Source: Gallaecimonas sp. GXIMD4217
Lineage (GTDB): Bacteria; Pseudomonadota; Gammaproteobacteria; Enterobacterales; Gallaecimonadaceae
Assembly (NCBI RefSeq): GCF_038087665.1
Contig: NZ_CP149925.1
Span: 957,455 to 1,021,454, forward strand
Length of the DNA: 64,000 nt
Direction of reading: 5' to 3'
A model generated the notes under the pieces. The model was not told the origin of the DNA. It worked only from the letters and a program-made list of their open reading frames with translations, and did not search any database. This document shows positions 14,470-23,885 of this stretch, in pieces (positions within the stretch are counted from its first letter, which is position 1; the number at the start of each line of letters is the position of its first letter). Made by a program: the position numbers and the translations under genes.

Positions 14470-15426
14470 ATGAGCCTGAATTTTCTCGACTTCGAACAGC
14501 CCATCGCCGAGCTGTTGGCCCAGATCGACGAACTGAAAGCGGTCAGCCAGAACAACGAACTGGATCTGAACATCAACGAGCAGATCAGCCAGCTCCAGGA
14601 CAAGAGCGACGAGCTCACCAAGAAGATCTTCAGCGATCTCAACCCCTGGCAGGTGGCCCAGATGGCGCGCCATCCCAACAGGCCCTATACCCAGGACTAC
14701 ATCGAGCACATCTTCACCGAGTTCGACGAGCTGGCCGGCGACCGTGCCTATGCCGACGACAAGGCCATCGTTGGCGGCGTCGCCCGGCTGGACGAACAGC
14801 CGGTGATGGTCATAGGTCACCAGAAGGGCCGAGACGTGCGCGAGCGCACCAAGCGCAACTTCGGCATGCCGCGTCCGGAAGGCTACCGCAAGGCCCTGCG
14901 CCTGATGGAAATGGCCGAGCGTTTCAAGATGCCCATCATCACCTTCATCGACACCCCTGGTGCCTATCCCGGCGTGGGTGCCGAGGAGCGCGGCCAGTCC
15001 GAGGCCATCGCCCGCAACCTCAAGGTGATGTCCGCCCTCAAGGTGCCGATCATCTGTACCGTCATAGGTGAAGGCGGCTCCGGCGGCGCCCTGGCCATCG
15101 GCGTCGGCGATCGCGTCAACATGCTGCAGTACTCCACCTACTCGGTGATCTCCCCGGAAGGCTGCGCCTCCATCCTGTGGAAGAGCGCCGACAAGGCCTC
15201 CGTGGCCGCCGAGGCCATGGGCATCACCGCCCAGCGCCTCAAGGAGCTGGATCTCATCGACAGCATCGTCACCGAGCCCCTGGGCGGCGCCCACCGCAAC
15301 CCGGCCTCCATGGCCCGCAGCCTCAAGGCCCAGCTGCTGGACGATCTGACCGCCCTGCAGGCCCTGGACACCGAGACCCTGCTGGACAAGCGCTACCAGC
15401 GCCTGATGGGGCACGGTTACGCCTGA
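14470..15426 (+). CDS. accA: Acetyl-CoA carboxylase carboxyltransferase alpha subunit
   Basis: AccA with AccD transfers carboxyl from biotin to acetyl-CoA, making malonyl-CoA for fatty acid synthesis. The 318-residue protein starts [15 protein letters not shown], a typical opening. It has the crotonase-like core with [18 protein letters not shown], the oxyanion-hole glycines [15 protein letters not shown], and [15 protein letters not shown]. The C-terminal [13 protein letters not shown] closes the family alignment. The stop TGA overlaps the tilS ATG (TGATG). Confidence 0.98.
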   Translation: MSLNFLDFEQPIAELLAQIDELKAVSQNNELDLNINEQISQLQDKSDELTKKIFSDLNPWQVAQMARHPNRPYTQDYIEHIFTEFDELAGDRAYADDKAIVGGVARLDEQPVMVIGHQKGRDVRERTKRNFGMPRPEGYRKALRLMEMAERFKMPIITFIDTPGAYPGVGAEERGQSEAIARNLKVMSALKVPIICTVIGEGGSGGALAIGVGDRVNMLQYSTYSVISPEGCASILWKSADKASVAAEAMGITAQRLKELDLIDSIVTEPLGGAHRNPASMARSLKAQLLDDLTALQALDTETLLDKRYQRLMGHGYA

Positions 15427-16724
15427 TGACCCTCTGTCTCGACGACAGCCTAGGCCCCCGGCTGCCCGCAGCCGGGGGCCTTGTCGTTCTGGCCCTGTCC
15501 GGCGGCCTGGACTCCATGGTGCTGCTGCGCGCCCTGGCCGACTTTGCCCGCGCCCATCCCCGGCACCGCTATCTTGGCGTCCATGTCCACCACGGCCTGA
15601 GTCCCCATGCCGATGCCTGGGCCGAGCATTGCCGCCGGGCCTGCGCGGCCCTGGGGCTGCCCTTTGCCCTTGAGCGGGTCAGCCTCGACAAGGGCCCCCG
15701 CCAGAGCCTGGAGGCCCTGGCCAGGGAGGCCCGCTACCGGGCCCTGGCCAAGTACCTGGAACCCGGCGCCCTGCTGCTGACCGGCCACCATGTCGACGAC
15801 CAGGCCGAAACCTTCCTGCTGGCGGCCCGGCGCGGCTCCGGCGGCCTGGGCCTGAGCGCCATGGCACCGGCCCAGCAGCTGGACGGCGGCGCCTGGCTGC
15901 TCAGGCCCTTGCTGGCCCATGGCCGCAAGCAGCTGCAAGCCCTGGCCGAGCGGTGGCGGCTGGACTGGGTGGAGGACGAGTCCAACCTCGACACCGGCTT
16001 CGACCGCAACTTCCTGCGCCACCAGGTGCTGCCGCTCCTGGAGGGGCGCTGGCCCGGCACCGGCCAGGCCCTGGCCCGCAGTGCCCGCCACCTGCAGGCC
16101 GAGCGCCAGGCCCAGGACTGGTTGCTGGGCCAATGCCTGGACAGCCTGCTGGACGGCCATGGCAGCCTGTCCCTGGCCCACTGGCAGTCCCGGCCCGAGC
16201 CGGTGCGGCTGCTGCTGCTGAAAGGCTGGCTGGCCCGCTTCGCTGACCGTGCCAGCGAGGCCAGGCTCAGGGCCCTGGACGGGCAGGCGCTGGCGTCGGC
16301 GGACGCCAGCCCAATGGTCACCACCGAGCGGGGCCAGGTGCGCCGCTTCCAGGGTCGTTACCATTGGCTGGCGGCCTTGCCCCAGGTGCCGGCAGTGCTG
16401 CCGGCCTGGCAGGGCGACAGCATTGCCCTGGAAGGCCTGGGAAGGCTGGAGGCCGAAGGCGAGCTGGTCGGGGCGGCGGTCCGCTTCGGCCTGCCCGGCA
16501 GCCGCAAGGCCTGGCCGGCGGGACGTGACAAGGCCCGTGAGCTCAAGAAGCTGTGGCAGGAATACGGGGTGCCGCCCTGGCTGCGCGGCGCCTGGCCGGT
16601 GCTGGTAGAGGGGGATGTCGTCAAGGCCGTGCCCGGCCTGTTCCTGGCCAGGGAGGTGGTGGGTGAAGTGCGTTGGCTGGAGGCGCCGGCGGTTTTTGCC
16701 CCCTTCCTTGGGGCATCGGACTAG
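15426..16724 (+). CDS. tilS: tRNA(Ile)-lysidine synthase
   Basis: TilS converts C34 of the CAU-anticodon tRNA-Ile to lysidine, so that it reads AUA. The chosen start is ATG 15426, overlapping the accA stop, giving 432 residues. The ATP-binding PP-loop SGGLDS is at residues 25-30, followed by VHHGLSPHADAWAEHC and LLTGHHVDDQAETFLL, standard N-terminal motifs. The C-terminal substrate-binding domain includes RKAWPAGRDKARELKKLWQE. The accA-tilS order is common in this group. The stop codon overlaps the stop of the opposite-strand GGDEF gene in a shared CTAG. Confidence 0.95.
   Translation: MTLCLDDSLGPRLPAAGGLVVLALSGGLDSMVLLRALADFARAHPRHRYLGVHVHHGLSPHADAWAEHCRRACAALGLPFALERVSLDKGPRQSLEALAREARYRALAKYLEPGALLLTGHHVDDQAETFLLAARRGSGGLGLSAMAPAQQLDGGAWLLRPLLAHGRKQLQALAERWRLDWVEDESNLDTGFDRNFLRHQVLPLLEGRWPGTGQALARSARHLQAERQAQDWLLGQCLDSLLDGHGSLSLAHWQSRPEPVRLLLLKGWLARFADRASEARLRALDGQALASADASPMVTTERGQVRRFQGRYHWLAALPQVPAVLPAWQGDSIALEGLGRLEAEGELVGAAVRFGLPGSRKAWPAGRDKARELKKLWQEYGVPPWLRGAWPVLVEGDVVKAVPGLFLAREVVGEVRWLEAPAVFAPFLGASD
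15452..15484 (+). terminator. 14-bp perfect hairpin inside the start of tilS, terminator-like
   Basis: Bases 15452-15465 pair perfectly with 15468-15481 (AGGCCCCCGGCTGC against its complement), followed by TTGTCGTTCT. The hairpin starts 25 bp after the accA stop but lies within codons 9-19 of tilS. It looks like a terminator or attenuator that would cut tilS expression relative to accA. The T tract is imperfect, so termination may be partial. Pairing is seen directly; function is inferred. Confidence 0.5.
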
Positions 16725-17539
16725 GCCTTCTTCAGGCAGCCGCGACCGGCATCCTTGGCCTCATAGAGGGCGACGTCCGCCCTGTGGTGCCAGTCCCCGT
16801 CACTTTCCTTCTCATTGCACTGGGCCAGGCCCAGGCTGATGCCGACGCCAAATCGGCGCAGGGTCGGCTCGTCGGCCACCTGGCGCAGCAGGCGCTGGCC
16901 GAAGATCTCGGCCCCGGCCAGATTGGTCTGGGGCAGCAGCAGGGCGAACTCGTCGCCGCCGATGCGGTACACGGCATCCGAGCCCCGGCTGGCGGCCTTC
17001 AGGGTCTGCGCCAGGGCCGCCAGTACCCTGTCACCCTGCTGGTGGCCGTGGCGGTCGTTGACCGGCTTGAAGTTGTCCAGATCCACCAGGGCCAGGCTGA
17101 TGGCACCACAGGTACGCTCGCACAGGGCCCTCAGCCTGGCCCTGTCTTCCTCGAAGGCGCTGCGGTTGCCCAGGCCGGTGAGGGCATCGGTGCGGGCCTG
17201 GCGAACCATGGCCTGGTACTGCAGGGCATTGCCGAGCGCCGGCAGCAGCAGGGCGTGCCAGTGCGCCAGCTGTTGTCTTTCCCGGTGCGACAGCGGCCGG
17301 CAGAAGCCGTAGCGGATGGGCTGGTCCCCGGCGGCAAGCTCCAGCCACTGGCGGGCCGGGCTGGCCTGCAGGGCGATGCCGCCCTGGGTGCAAATGGCTG
17401 CCAGGGGCAGGCAAGGGCTTGCCGCCTCCAGAAAGGTTCGCAGCACCGTCAGTGGCTCCAGGCTCTGGTGCAGTTTCAGGCCCAGGGCCGGATCCGGTCT
17501 TTCGTGGGAGAGCGTCTGTTCGACTCTCAGCATGTCCAT
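16721..17539 (-). CDS. GGDEF-domain diguanylate cyclase
   Basis: A 272-residue protein with an N-terminal region of about 110 residues of unknown type and a C-terminal GGDEF domain that should make cyclic di-GMP. The signature YRIGGDEFALLLP is intact. RGSD lies five residues before it and matches the inhibitory I-site RxxD, so both activity and product feedback are expected. Start ATG 17539 is preferred because AGAGG precedes it at good spacing; the frame extends upstream to 17617. No signal peptide or membrane helix is obvious. The N-terminal part has C, H and W residues but no domain I recognise. It diverges from the antiporter gene by 91 bp. Confidence 0.9.
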   Translation of the reverse strand: MDMLRVEQTLSHERPDPALGLKLHQSLEPLTVLRTFLEAASPCLPLAAICTQGGIALQASPARQWLELAAGDQPIRYGFCRPLSHRERQQLAHWHALLLPALGNALQYQAMVRQARTDALTGLGNRSAFEEDRARLRALCERTCGAISLALVDLDNFKPVNDRHGHQQGDRVLAALAQTLKAASRGSDAVYRIGGDEFALLLPQTNLAGAEIFGQRLLRQVADEPTLRRFGVGISLGLAQCNEKESDGDWHHRADVALYEAKDAGRGCLKKA

Positions 17540-17630
17540 AGCGTCAACCTCTTGGCATCTGGCTAGTATCAGGCAAAAAGCGTGCCTATCTGTTGAGCTA
17601 CCCTGAACAGGTGACATTAGGGGCTTTGCG

Positions 17631-19505
17631 ATGCTGTCTCTGTTGGCGGGTTTACTGCTGCTTATCCTGGTGCTGGCACTGCTGCTGAGGCTGGTGCGGC
17701 TGCCGCTGATCCTGGCCTACCTGCTGGCGGGCATGCTGGCGGGCAGCCAGGGCCTGGGCTGGCTGCAGGAAGGGCAGCAGCTTTCCGAGCTGGCGGAGCT
17801 GGGCATAGTGCTGCTGCTGTTCTCGTTGGGCCTGGATTTCTCGGTGGCGCGTATCCGCGCCCTGGGACGTCGGGTCTGGCTGGGGGGCGCCGCCCAGGTC
17901 AGCCTGGTGGTGGTGATGGTGCTGGGTCTCATCGCCCTGGGTGGAGGCGAGCCGGGGGCGCTGTTTTTCGTGGCCCTGGCGGCGGCCATGAGCTCCACCG
18001 CCGTGGTCATGCGCGAGCTGAGCCGGCGCAAGGCCCTGAAGGGCCGGCGGGCCCAGTCGGCCCTGGCCATTTTGCTGTTCCAGGACTTGCTGGCGGTGCC
18101 GGTGCTGGCCTGGCTCAGTGCCAGCGGCCAGCAGGGCCCCTGGTACGAGCTGCTGGGCCTGGTGCTGGCCCAGGTGCTGGCCTTCCTGGTACTGGCGCTG
18201 ACCATCGGCTGGTGGCTGCTGCCCAGGGTGCTGGCGCCGTTGTTTCGGCTGGAAAGCACCGAGCTGCTGCTGATCGCCGCCCTGGGGGTGGTGATGGGCG
18301 CCGCCGCCCTGGCCCACGGCCTGGGGATCTCCTCGGCCCTGGGCGCCTTCGTGGCCGGCCTGGTGCTGGCCGGCACGCCTTTCAAACACCAGTTCGATGC
18401 CGACATCAGGCCCTTTCGGGATCTGCTGATGGGGCTGTTCCTGGTGGTGGTGGGCAGCCAGCTGGATCCCGCCTGGCTGTGGAGCCACCTCTCCTGGGTG
18501 CTGATGGCCCTGGCGGCGCTGATCGCCGTCAAGTTGCTGGCGGGTTTCCTGGCGCTGCGGCTGGTGGGCGAGGCGCCCAGGGATGCCAGGGACGTGGCCC
18601 TGGCCTTGTGCCAGCTGGGTGAGCTGGGGCTGGTGATCCTGGCCGTGGCCGAGCTGCCGGCCCAATGGCAGCAACTGGGGGTCTCCCTGGCGGTGCTGAC
18701 CATGGCCATGACCCCGGCGCTGGTGAAGATCCCCTACCGCCATCCCAGGGTGGAGGCCGAGGCCGGTGTCGGCCACGACGCCCAGGTGCTGATCCTGGGT
18801 TTTGGCCGGGTCGGCCAGGTGCTGGCGCAACTGCTTGGCGAGGCCAAGATCCCCTTCCTGGTGGTGGATCTGGAGCCGGTGCGGGTGGCGGCCGCCGCCC
18901 GCAAGCAGATCCCCATCCTGCTGGGGGATGCCCGCAGTGCCGATCTGCTCAAGCAGATCGGCATCCGCAACATGAAGCTGGTGGTGGTGACTTTCGGCAG
19001 TGCCGGCGAGGTCAACGGTCTGGTGCCGCGGCTGCGCTCCCTGGCCCCCACCGCCGAGGTGCTGGTGCGGGTGCCGGGCCAGGCCCAGCTCAAGGATCCC
19101 CGTCTGGGCGGTGCCCAGCTGGTCTGTGACGAGCTGGAAGGCCTCCATGCCATGGCCAAGCTGATGCTCAACCAGTTGCCCCTGGAAGGCGACAAGCGCG
19201 CCATACTGATGACCCACCTCAGGGACAAGACCAGGGGCCGGGCCGGTGCCCGGCTATGGCGCGCCTGGCTGCTGGCCCCCCGCCATGGTGGCTGTGGCCA
19301 CAGCCTGGCCGAACTGGGGCTGTGGCACGGCGAGGTGCGGGTACAGCGCCTGGAGCGCCAGGGGGGGGAGCTGGCCCGCAGCCCCGGCCTGGTGCTGGAA
19401 AGTGGCGATCTGCTGATCATGGAAGGGCCGGCGGCGGCGGTGAACCGGGCCTGCGAGCGGCTCAGGGCCGGCCCCGAGCTGGCGTCCCAGTCTCAGGAAG
19501 AGTAA
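17631..19505 (+). CDS. CPA2-family cation:proton antiporter with RCK (TrkA-N) domain
   Basis: The 624-residue product has about a dozen hydrophobic segments (residues 1-375) of the Kef/YbaL-type sodium/proton exchanger fold. A cytoplasmic Rossmann domain starts near residue 383, with nucleotide-binding LGFGRVGQVLAQLL and the acidic residue in VVDLEPVRV. A TrkA-C-like segment ends the protein (GDLLIMEGPAAAVNRA). Such proteins exchange K+ or Na+ for protons under nucleotide or glutathione-adduct control. The membrane part contains LGISSALGAFVAGLVLAGTP, typical of the family. Whether it is KefB, KefC or YbaL-like cannot be settled by eye, so no symbol is given. Confidence 0.9.
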   Translation: MLSLLAGLLLLILVLALLLRLVRLPLILAYLLAGMLAGSQGLGWLQEGQQLSELAELGIVLLLFSLGLDFSVARIRALGRRVWLGGAAQVSLVVVMVLGLIALGGGEPGALFFVALAAAMSSTAVVMRELSRRKALKGRRAQSALAILLFQDLLAVPVLAWLSASGQQGPWYELLGLVLAQVLAFLVLALTIGWWLLPRVLAPLFRLESTELLLIAALGVVMGAAALAHGLGISSALGAFVAGLVLAGTPFKHQFDADIRPFRDLLMGLFLVVVGSQLDPAWLWSHLSWVLMALAALIAVKLLAGFLALRLVGEAPRDARDVALALCQLGELGLVILAVAELPAQWQQLGVSLAVLTMAMTPALVKIPYRHPRVEAEAGVGHDAQVLILGFGRVGQVLAQLLGEAKIPFLVVDLEPVRVAAAARKQIPILLGDARSADLLKQIGIRNMKLVVVTFGSAGEVNGLVPRLRSLAPTAEVLVRVPGQAQLKDPRLGGAQLVCDELEGLHAMAKLMLNQLPLEGDKRAILMTHLRDKTRGRAGARLWRAWLLAPRHGGCGHSLAELGLWHGEVRVQRLERQGGELARSPGLVLESGDLLIMEGPAAAVNRACERLRAGPELASQSQEE

Positions 19506-19519
19506 TAACGCGACCGCCT

Positions 19520-20659
19520 TCAGCGCCTGGGCAAGTCCAGGAAGCTCAGCAGCGATTCTTTATGGGCCTGGGCATCCTGGTAACCCAGCGCCATCAACTC
19601 CTGGCAGTAAGGGCCTTCGAACAGCAGGTAGGACAGCAGGCTGGACTCGGATCCTTCGTCTACCCCCAGCAGCCGCAACAGGCCACGAATGGCCCTGGGC
19701 AGGCGCTGGTAGTGGCGCTGGGCGATCATGTCCAGGTTCTGGCTGGGGTTGATCATCAGGGTCTGGATGGGCTTGAGGGACAAGTCTTCCCGCTTGTCGG
19801 GCGGGATCAGCTTCAGGGTCTGGTTGATGCGGGTCAGGCGTTCCAGATCGGCGTTCAGGGAATCCGTGAAGATGGTGTCCAGCAGGTGGCCGGCGATGGT
19901 GCCCACCGTGGGGTGGTGGGGGGTCCTGTTGGTCTTCAGGGGCGTGCCCTTGGGCTCCTCCATGCCGAAGATCAACATCCTGTCGGCCCCCAGGTGGATG
20001 GCCGGGCTAAGCGGCGACAGCTGGTGGATGGTGCCGTCGCCAAAGTACTGATCCTTGATGCGCACCGAGGGAAACACCAGCGGCAGCGCCGCCGAGGCCA
20101 GCAGGTGGTATTCGTTGATATGGGTGCGCAGGCCCTCCCGCTTGGCCCTTTGCCAGGGGCCGTGGGCGTCGTCGGCGGCGAAGAAGGTGACCGAGCGCTG
20201 GCTGCTGTAGGAGGAGGCGGTGACCGCCAGGGCCCTGAGCTTGCCCCTGTTGATATGGCCCTGGATGCGGGGGAAGTCCATGACCTCGGACAGCAGCTTG
20301 CGAAGGGGCGCCGGATTGAGCAGGGACGGGGGAACCGGGTTGGCGTAATCGGCCTGGAACAGGGTGGCCAGCCTGGCCAGCAGGTGCTTGCTGACCCTGG
20401 CCAGGTCGGCATGGTAGACCTGGCCGGTTTCGAACTGGCTCCAGACCTGCTCCAGCTTCTTGACCCCAAGCGCAAAGCAGGACGCGAAGCAGGCCAGGGT
20501 GGTGCCGTTGATGGCGCCGGCCGAGGTGCCGGTAATGATGCCGAAGGGCAGTGGCGCGTTACGGGGCTGCCACTGGCTGATCGCCTTGAGCAGTCCTACC
20601 TGGTAGGCCGCCCTTGAGCCGCCGCCGGTCAGGACCAGTGCCGTGTTCTCTCTTTCCAT
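19520..20659 (-). CDS. Patatin-like phospholipase family protein
   Basis: A 379-residue patatin-family serine hydrolase, probably acting on phospholipid acyl chains. The oxyanion-hole motif TGGGSRAAYQVG is at residues 11-22, the nucleophile elbow GTSAG at 44-48 puts Ser at 46, and the dyad Asp is likely Asp208 in FGDGT. No signal peptide is seen, so it is probably cytoplasmic or peripheral. It lies 61 bp downstream of a small lipoprotein gene on the same strand and ends 14 bp from the convergent antiporter stop. Substrate unknown. Confidence 0.9.
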   Translation of the reverse strand: MERENTALVLTGGGSRAAYQVGLLKAISQWQPRNAPLPFGIITGTSAGAINGTTLACFASCFALGVKKLEQVWSQFETGQVYHADLARVSKHLLARLATLFQADYANPVPPSLLNPAPLRKLLSEVMDFPRIQGHINRGKLRALAVTASSYSSQRSVTFFAADDAHGPWQRAKREGLRTHINEYHLLASAALPLVFPSVRIKDQYFGDGTIHQLSPLSPAIHLGADRMLIFGMEEPKGTPLKTNRTPHHPTVGTIAGHLLDTIFTDSLNADLERLTRINQTLKLIPPDKREDLSLKPIQTLMINPSQNLDMIAQRHYQRLPRAIRGLLRLLGVDEGSESSLLSYLLFEGPYCQELMALGYQDAQAHKESLLSFLDLPRR

Positions 20660-20720
20660 ATGGCCTTGTTGTCTCCCCTTTACCTAAGAAGATGACACAG
20701 GGCCGGGCATTTTTGAATGC

Positions 20721-21086
20721 TCAGGCCTTTTCCCGGCACTGGCCCCGGTAGCGGACCTGGCGCTCGTTCACTTCGCTGTAGCTGAGTTCATAGCCGGTCA
20801 GGCAAAAACCGCTTTGCTCTAGCCTGCTTTCCAGCAGTTGCAGGAAGCGCGCATCGCCGGCGGCCGGCGCCCCGGTTCGGTCACCCCTGGTGCGGTTGCC
20901 TTTGCCGCGGCCAGCGCCCTTGCTCCGGCGCTGGCCCTGCTGTTGCCGTACCAGGGTGTAGGAGAACAGCTTGCTGCCGTCGTCCAGGATGCGGGTGGCA
21001 AAATAGATCTCCGGCTGCCTGGGCTCGGGCGCCGATTGGCAGCCCAGCAGCGCCAGCGGCAGCAACAAAAGCGGTGTTCTGAACAT
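20721..21086 (-). CDS. Small predicted lipoprotein of unknown function
   Basis: A 121-residue product starting at ATG 21086, chosen because a strong RBS (GGAGGAAACC) precedes it and it opens with a lipoprotein signal: MFRTPLLLLPLALLGC with lipidated Cys at residue 16. The mature part has a short basic segment rich in R, G and K (about residues 51-68, GQRRSKGAGRGKGNRTRG) and two further cysteines (FCLTGYE, RGQCREK) that could form a disulfide. I do not recognise the family. It precedes the patatin gene and may share its transcript. Confidence 0.7.
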   Translation of the reverse strand: MFRTPLLLLPLALLGCQSAPEPRQPEIYFATRILDDGSKLFSYTLVRQQQGQRRSKGAGRGKGNRTRGDRTGAPAAGDARFLQLLESRLEQSGFCLTGYELSYSEVNERQVRYRGQCREKA

Positions 21087-21204
21087 GTCGGTTTCCTCCA
21101 TCTGGGCCCAGCATAACCAGGGCCGGCGTTGCTGCCGGTAAAGGCGGGGTAAAGAAAAGCAAAGGGCGATATCGTCCTGGCGCAAGGCCAATAAAAGGCC
21201 TGAT

Positions 21205-21230
21205 CCGGGCTGGCATCGGCGCCAGCCCGG
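21205..21230. repeat. Perfect 10-bp inverted repeat in the leader of 21321
   Basis: CCGGGCTGGC (21205-21214) pairs with GCCAGCCCGG (21221-21230) around a 6-base loop. There is no T tract on either side, so it is not a standard terminator. It lies in the 234-bp gap between the divergent genes at 21086 and 21321 and could be an operator or mRNA structure. Confidence 0.4.
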
Positions 21231-21320
21231 GACCATGCTGTATAGATGACAAAGAGGGGAGGTTGACCAAGGCATGAAACACCGCTGCCCGGCCTAACAG
21301 GGCAGCTGGGAGGTAACGGC

Positions 21321-22088
21321 ATGAAACCCATCCTACTGGCGGCGCCCATCCTGCTGGCCGCCCCGCTCCTGGCCCAGGAGCCCTTCTCCGAACTCAAGGT
21401 GCTTATCGAGATCAACGCCACCGACGGCGACGCCGGTTTCCACGTGCTGCTGGATGCCGACGCCTGGAAGGAGGTGCGCATCGACGACCCCGATGGCCGG
21501 AAGATCTTCAAGGAGCAGGCCACCGCCAGCCTGCGCGAACAGGGCCTGACCGAAAACTTCTTCGAGAGTGCCGAGCCCAGGTGCCAACCGGATCCGGAGG
21601 ATCCGGAAGAAGAAGTGGTGCCCCTGGCCGAGTTCCTGGAACGCTTCCCGGCCGGTGACTACGGCTTCAGCGGCAAGACCCTGGAGGACGGCATGCTGGC
21701 GGGCAGCGCCACCCTGACCTATGCCCTGCCGGCGGCGCCGGCCGCCATCGCCTTCGACGGCGCCACCATCAGCTGGCAGGCCGGCATCGACCTCGGCAAT
21801 TGCCACGATCCCGAGCTGGTCGCAGGCGGCGTCATCGCCGATCCTGCCACGGTGCCGGTGGTGGCCTGGGAGGTAGCCATGGAGCCCGCCGACGATGCCG
21901 TGGTGCTGCGCAAGTTCAGCGTCCAGGTGCCGGCCGGGGTCATGGCGGTATCGGTGCCAGGCCAGTACCTGCAGGCCTACCTGGACATGGGGGTGTCCGA
22001 GTTCAAGGTGGAGGTGGGCGCCATCGAGGCCAGTGGCAACCAGACCTTCAGCGAGGCGGAGTTCGAGCTGGGCAATGGTGACGACTAG
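21321..22088 (+). CDS. Exported acidic protein of unknown function
   Basis: A 255-residue product with a Sec-type signal peptide, MKPILLAAPILLAAPLLAQ, and probable cleavage after LAQ. The mature protein is very acidic, with an EDPEEE run near residues 95-101 and only two cysteines (around residues 90 and 159) that could pair. Alternating hydrophobic/polar stretches suggest mainly beta structure. RBS GGGAGG precedes the ATG. I do not recognise the family and found no catalytic motif. It stands alone, convergent to proS across a bidirectional terminator. Confidence 0.75.
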   Translation: MKPILLAAPILLAAPLLAQEPFSELKVLIEINATDGDAGFHVLLDADAWKEVRIDDPDGRKIFKEQATASLREQGLTENFFESAEPRCQPDPEDPEEEVVPLAEFLERFPAGDYGFSGKTLEDGMLAGSATLTYALPAAPAAIAFDGATISWQAGIDLGNCHDPELVAGGVIADPATVPVVAWEVAMEPADDAVVLRKFSVQVPAGVMAVSVPGQYLQAYLDMGVSEFKVEVGAIEASGNQTFSEAEFELGNGDD

Positions 22089-22093
22089 CCAAT

Positions 22094-22120
22094 AAAAAAC
22101 CCGCCATCGGGCGGGCTTTT
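22094..22120. terminator. Bidirectional intrinsic terminator
   Basis: A-run 22094-22099, stem CCCGCC (22100-22105), loop ATCG, stem GGCGGG (22110-22115), then CTTTT. It lies between the convergent ends of the gene at 21321 and proS, and would work for both strands. Confidence 0.8.
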
Positions 22121-22134
22121 CACTAAGGCCGCTA

Positions 22135-23850
22135 TCAGTTGGCCAGGCGCTTGTTGATCTCGGCCACCACGGTGTCCAGGGGCAGGGCCTCCTTGTCGCC
22201 GCCACGGCGGTGCTTGTACTCCACCTCGCCGTTGTCCAGGCCGCGCTCGCCGATGACGATGCTGTGGGGGATGCCCACCAGCTCCATGTCGGCGAACATC
22301 ACGCCGGGACGTTCCTTGCGGTCGTCGAACAGCACGTCGACACCGGCGGCCTTGAGTTCCTCATAGAGCTTCTCGGCGGTTTCCTTGACCCGGTGGGACT
22401 TGTGCATGTTCATGGGGATGATCACCACCTCGAAGGGGGCGATGGCGTCGGGCCAGATGATGCCGCGGTCGTCGAAATTCTGCTCGATGGCGGCGGCAAC
22501 GATGCGGGACACGCCCACGCCGTAGCAGCCCATGGTCATGATCTGGTGCTTGCCGTCTTCACCCAGCACGCCGGCCTTCATGGCCTCGGCGTAGTTCTTG
22601 CCGAGCTGGAAGATGTGGCCAACCTCGATGCCGCGCTTGATGCCCAGCACGCCCTTGCCGTCCGGGCTGGGGTCGCCTTCGACCACGTTGCGCAGGTCGG
22701 CCACCTCGGCCAGGGGCAGATCCCGCTCCCAGTTGATGCCGAAATAGTGCTTGCCGTCGACGTTGGCGCCGGCGCCGAAGTCGCTCATCAGCGCCACGGA
22801 GCGGTCGATGACCATGGGCAGCGGCAGCTTGACCGGGCCCAGGGAGCCGGGGCCGGCACCGACGGCGGCGCGGATCTCCTCCTCGGTGGCGAAGGTCAGG
22901 GGGCTGGCCACCTGGGGCAGCTTCTCGGCCTTGATCTCGTTGAGCTCGTGGTCGCCGCGCACCAGCAGGGCCACCAGCTCGGCGTCGACATCCTCGGCGG
23001 CCTTGACGATCAGGGTCTTGACGGTCTTCTCGATGGCCAGGCCGTATTTCTCCACCAGCTCGTCTATGGTCCTGGCGTCCGGAGTGTCCACCAGGCGCAG
23101 CGCCTCGCCGGGGGCGGCGCGCTCGCCGACGGCCACGGCCTCGGCCATCTCGATGTTGGCGGCGTAGTCGGACTCGCTGGAGAAGGCGATGGCGTCCTCA
23201 CCGCTTTCGGCCAGCACGTGGAATTCGTGGGAGGTGGAGCCGCCGATGGCGCCGGTGTCGGCCAGTACCGGGCGGTATTCCAGGCCCATGCGCTCGAAGA
23301 TGGCGCAGTAGGCCTGGTACATCACCTCATAGGTGTTCTGCAGGCATTGTTCGCTGAGGTGGAAGGAGTAGGCGTCCTTCATCAGGAACTCGCGGGAACG
23401 CATCACGCCGAAGCGGGGGCGCACCTCGTCGCGGAACTTGGTCTGGATCTGGTACAGGCTCAGGGGCAGCTGCTTGTAGCTGGCCAGCTCGTTGCGGACC
23501 AGGGCGGTGATCACTTCCTCGTGGGTGGGGCCCAGCACGAAGTCGCGGCCGTGGCGGTCCTTGAGGCGCAACAGCTCGGGGCCGAACTTGTCCCAGCGGC
23601 CGGTCTCCTGCCAGAGCTCGGCGGGCTGCACCATGGGCATCAGGGTTTCGACGGCACCAGCGCGGTTCATCTCTTCCCGCACGATGTTCTCGACCTTCTT
23701 GAGCACCCGCAGGCCGGACGGCAGCCAGGTGTAGAGGCCAGAGGCCAGCTTGCGGATCATGCCGGCGCGCAGCATCAGCTGGTGGCTCTTGATCTCGGCG
23801 TCGCTGGGCGTTTCCTTGAGGGTGGACAGCAAATATTGGCTGGTACGCAT
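22135..23850 (-). CDS. proS: Prolyl-tRNA synthetase (bacterial type)
   Basis: ProS charges tRNA-Pro. The 571-residue length and the presence of an editing (INS) domain between class II motifs 2 and 3 mark the long bacterial form. Motif 1 region: [20 protein letters not shown]; motif 2 region: [21 protein letters not shown]; motif 3: [17 protein letters not shown] (about residues 443-459). The C-terminal anticodon-binding domain follows. No strong RBS is visible before ATG 23850. The neighbours trmO and rcsF, on the same strand upstream, repeat the proS/trmO/rcsF neighbourhood of enterics, here with a sensor gene inserted. Confidence 0.98.
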   Translation of the reverse strand: MRTSQYLLSTLKETPSDAEIKSHQLMLRAGMIRKLASGLYTWLPSGLRVLKKVENIVREEMNRAGAVETLMPMVQPAELWQETGRWDKFGPELLRLKDRHGRDFVLGPTHEEVITALVRNELASYKQLPLSLYQIQTKFRDEVRPRFGVMRSREFLMKDAYSFHLSEQCLQNTYEVMYQAYCAIFERMGLEYRPVLADTGAIGGSTSHEFHVLAESGEDAIAFSSESDYAANIEMAEAVAVGERAAPGEALRLVDTPDARTIDELVEKYGLAIEKTVKTLIVKAAEDVDAELVALLVRGDHELNEIKAEKLPQVASPLTFATEEEIRAAVGAGPGSLGPVKLPLPMVIDRSVALMSDFGAGANVDGKHYFGINWERDLPLAEVADLRNVVEGDPSPDGKGVLGIKRGIEVGHIFQLGKNYAEAMKAGVLGEDGKHQIMTMGCYGVGVSRIVAAAIEQNFDDRGIIWPDAIAPFEVVIIPMNMHKSHRVKETAEKLYEELKAAGVDVLFDDRKERPGVMFADMELVGIPHSIVIGERGLDNGEVEYKHRRGGDKEALPLDTVVAEINKRLAN

Positions 23851-23885
23851 CTTCGCTAATTCGGCTTATTCAAATGGGGAAAGGA

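Noticed and set aside
22210-23859. A 549-codon + strand frame opposite proS
   Set aside because: It is an antisense shadow of proS, with low-complexity H/G/L/V content and no domain.
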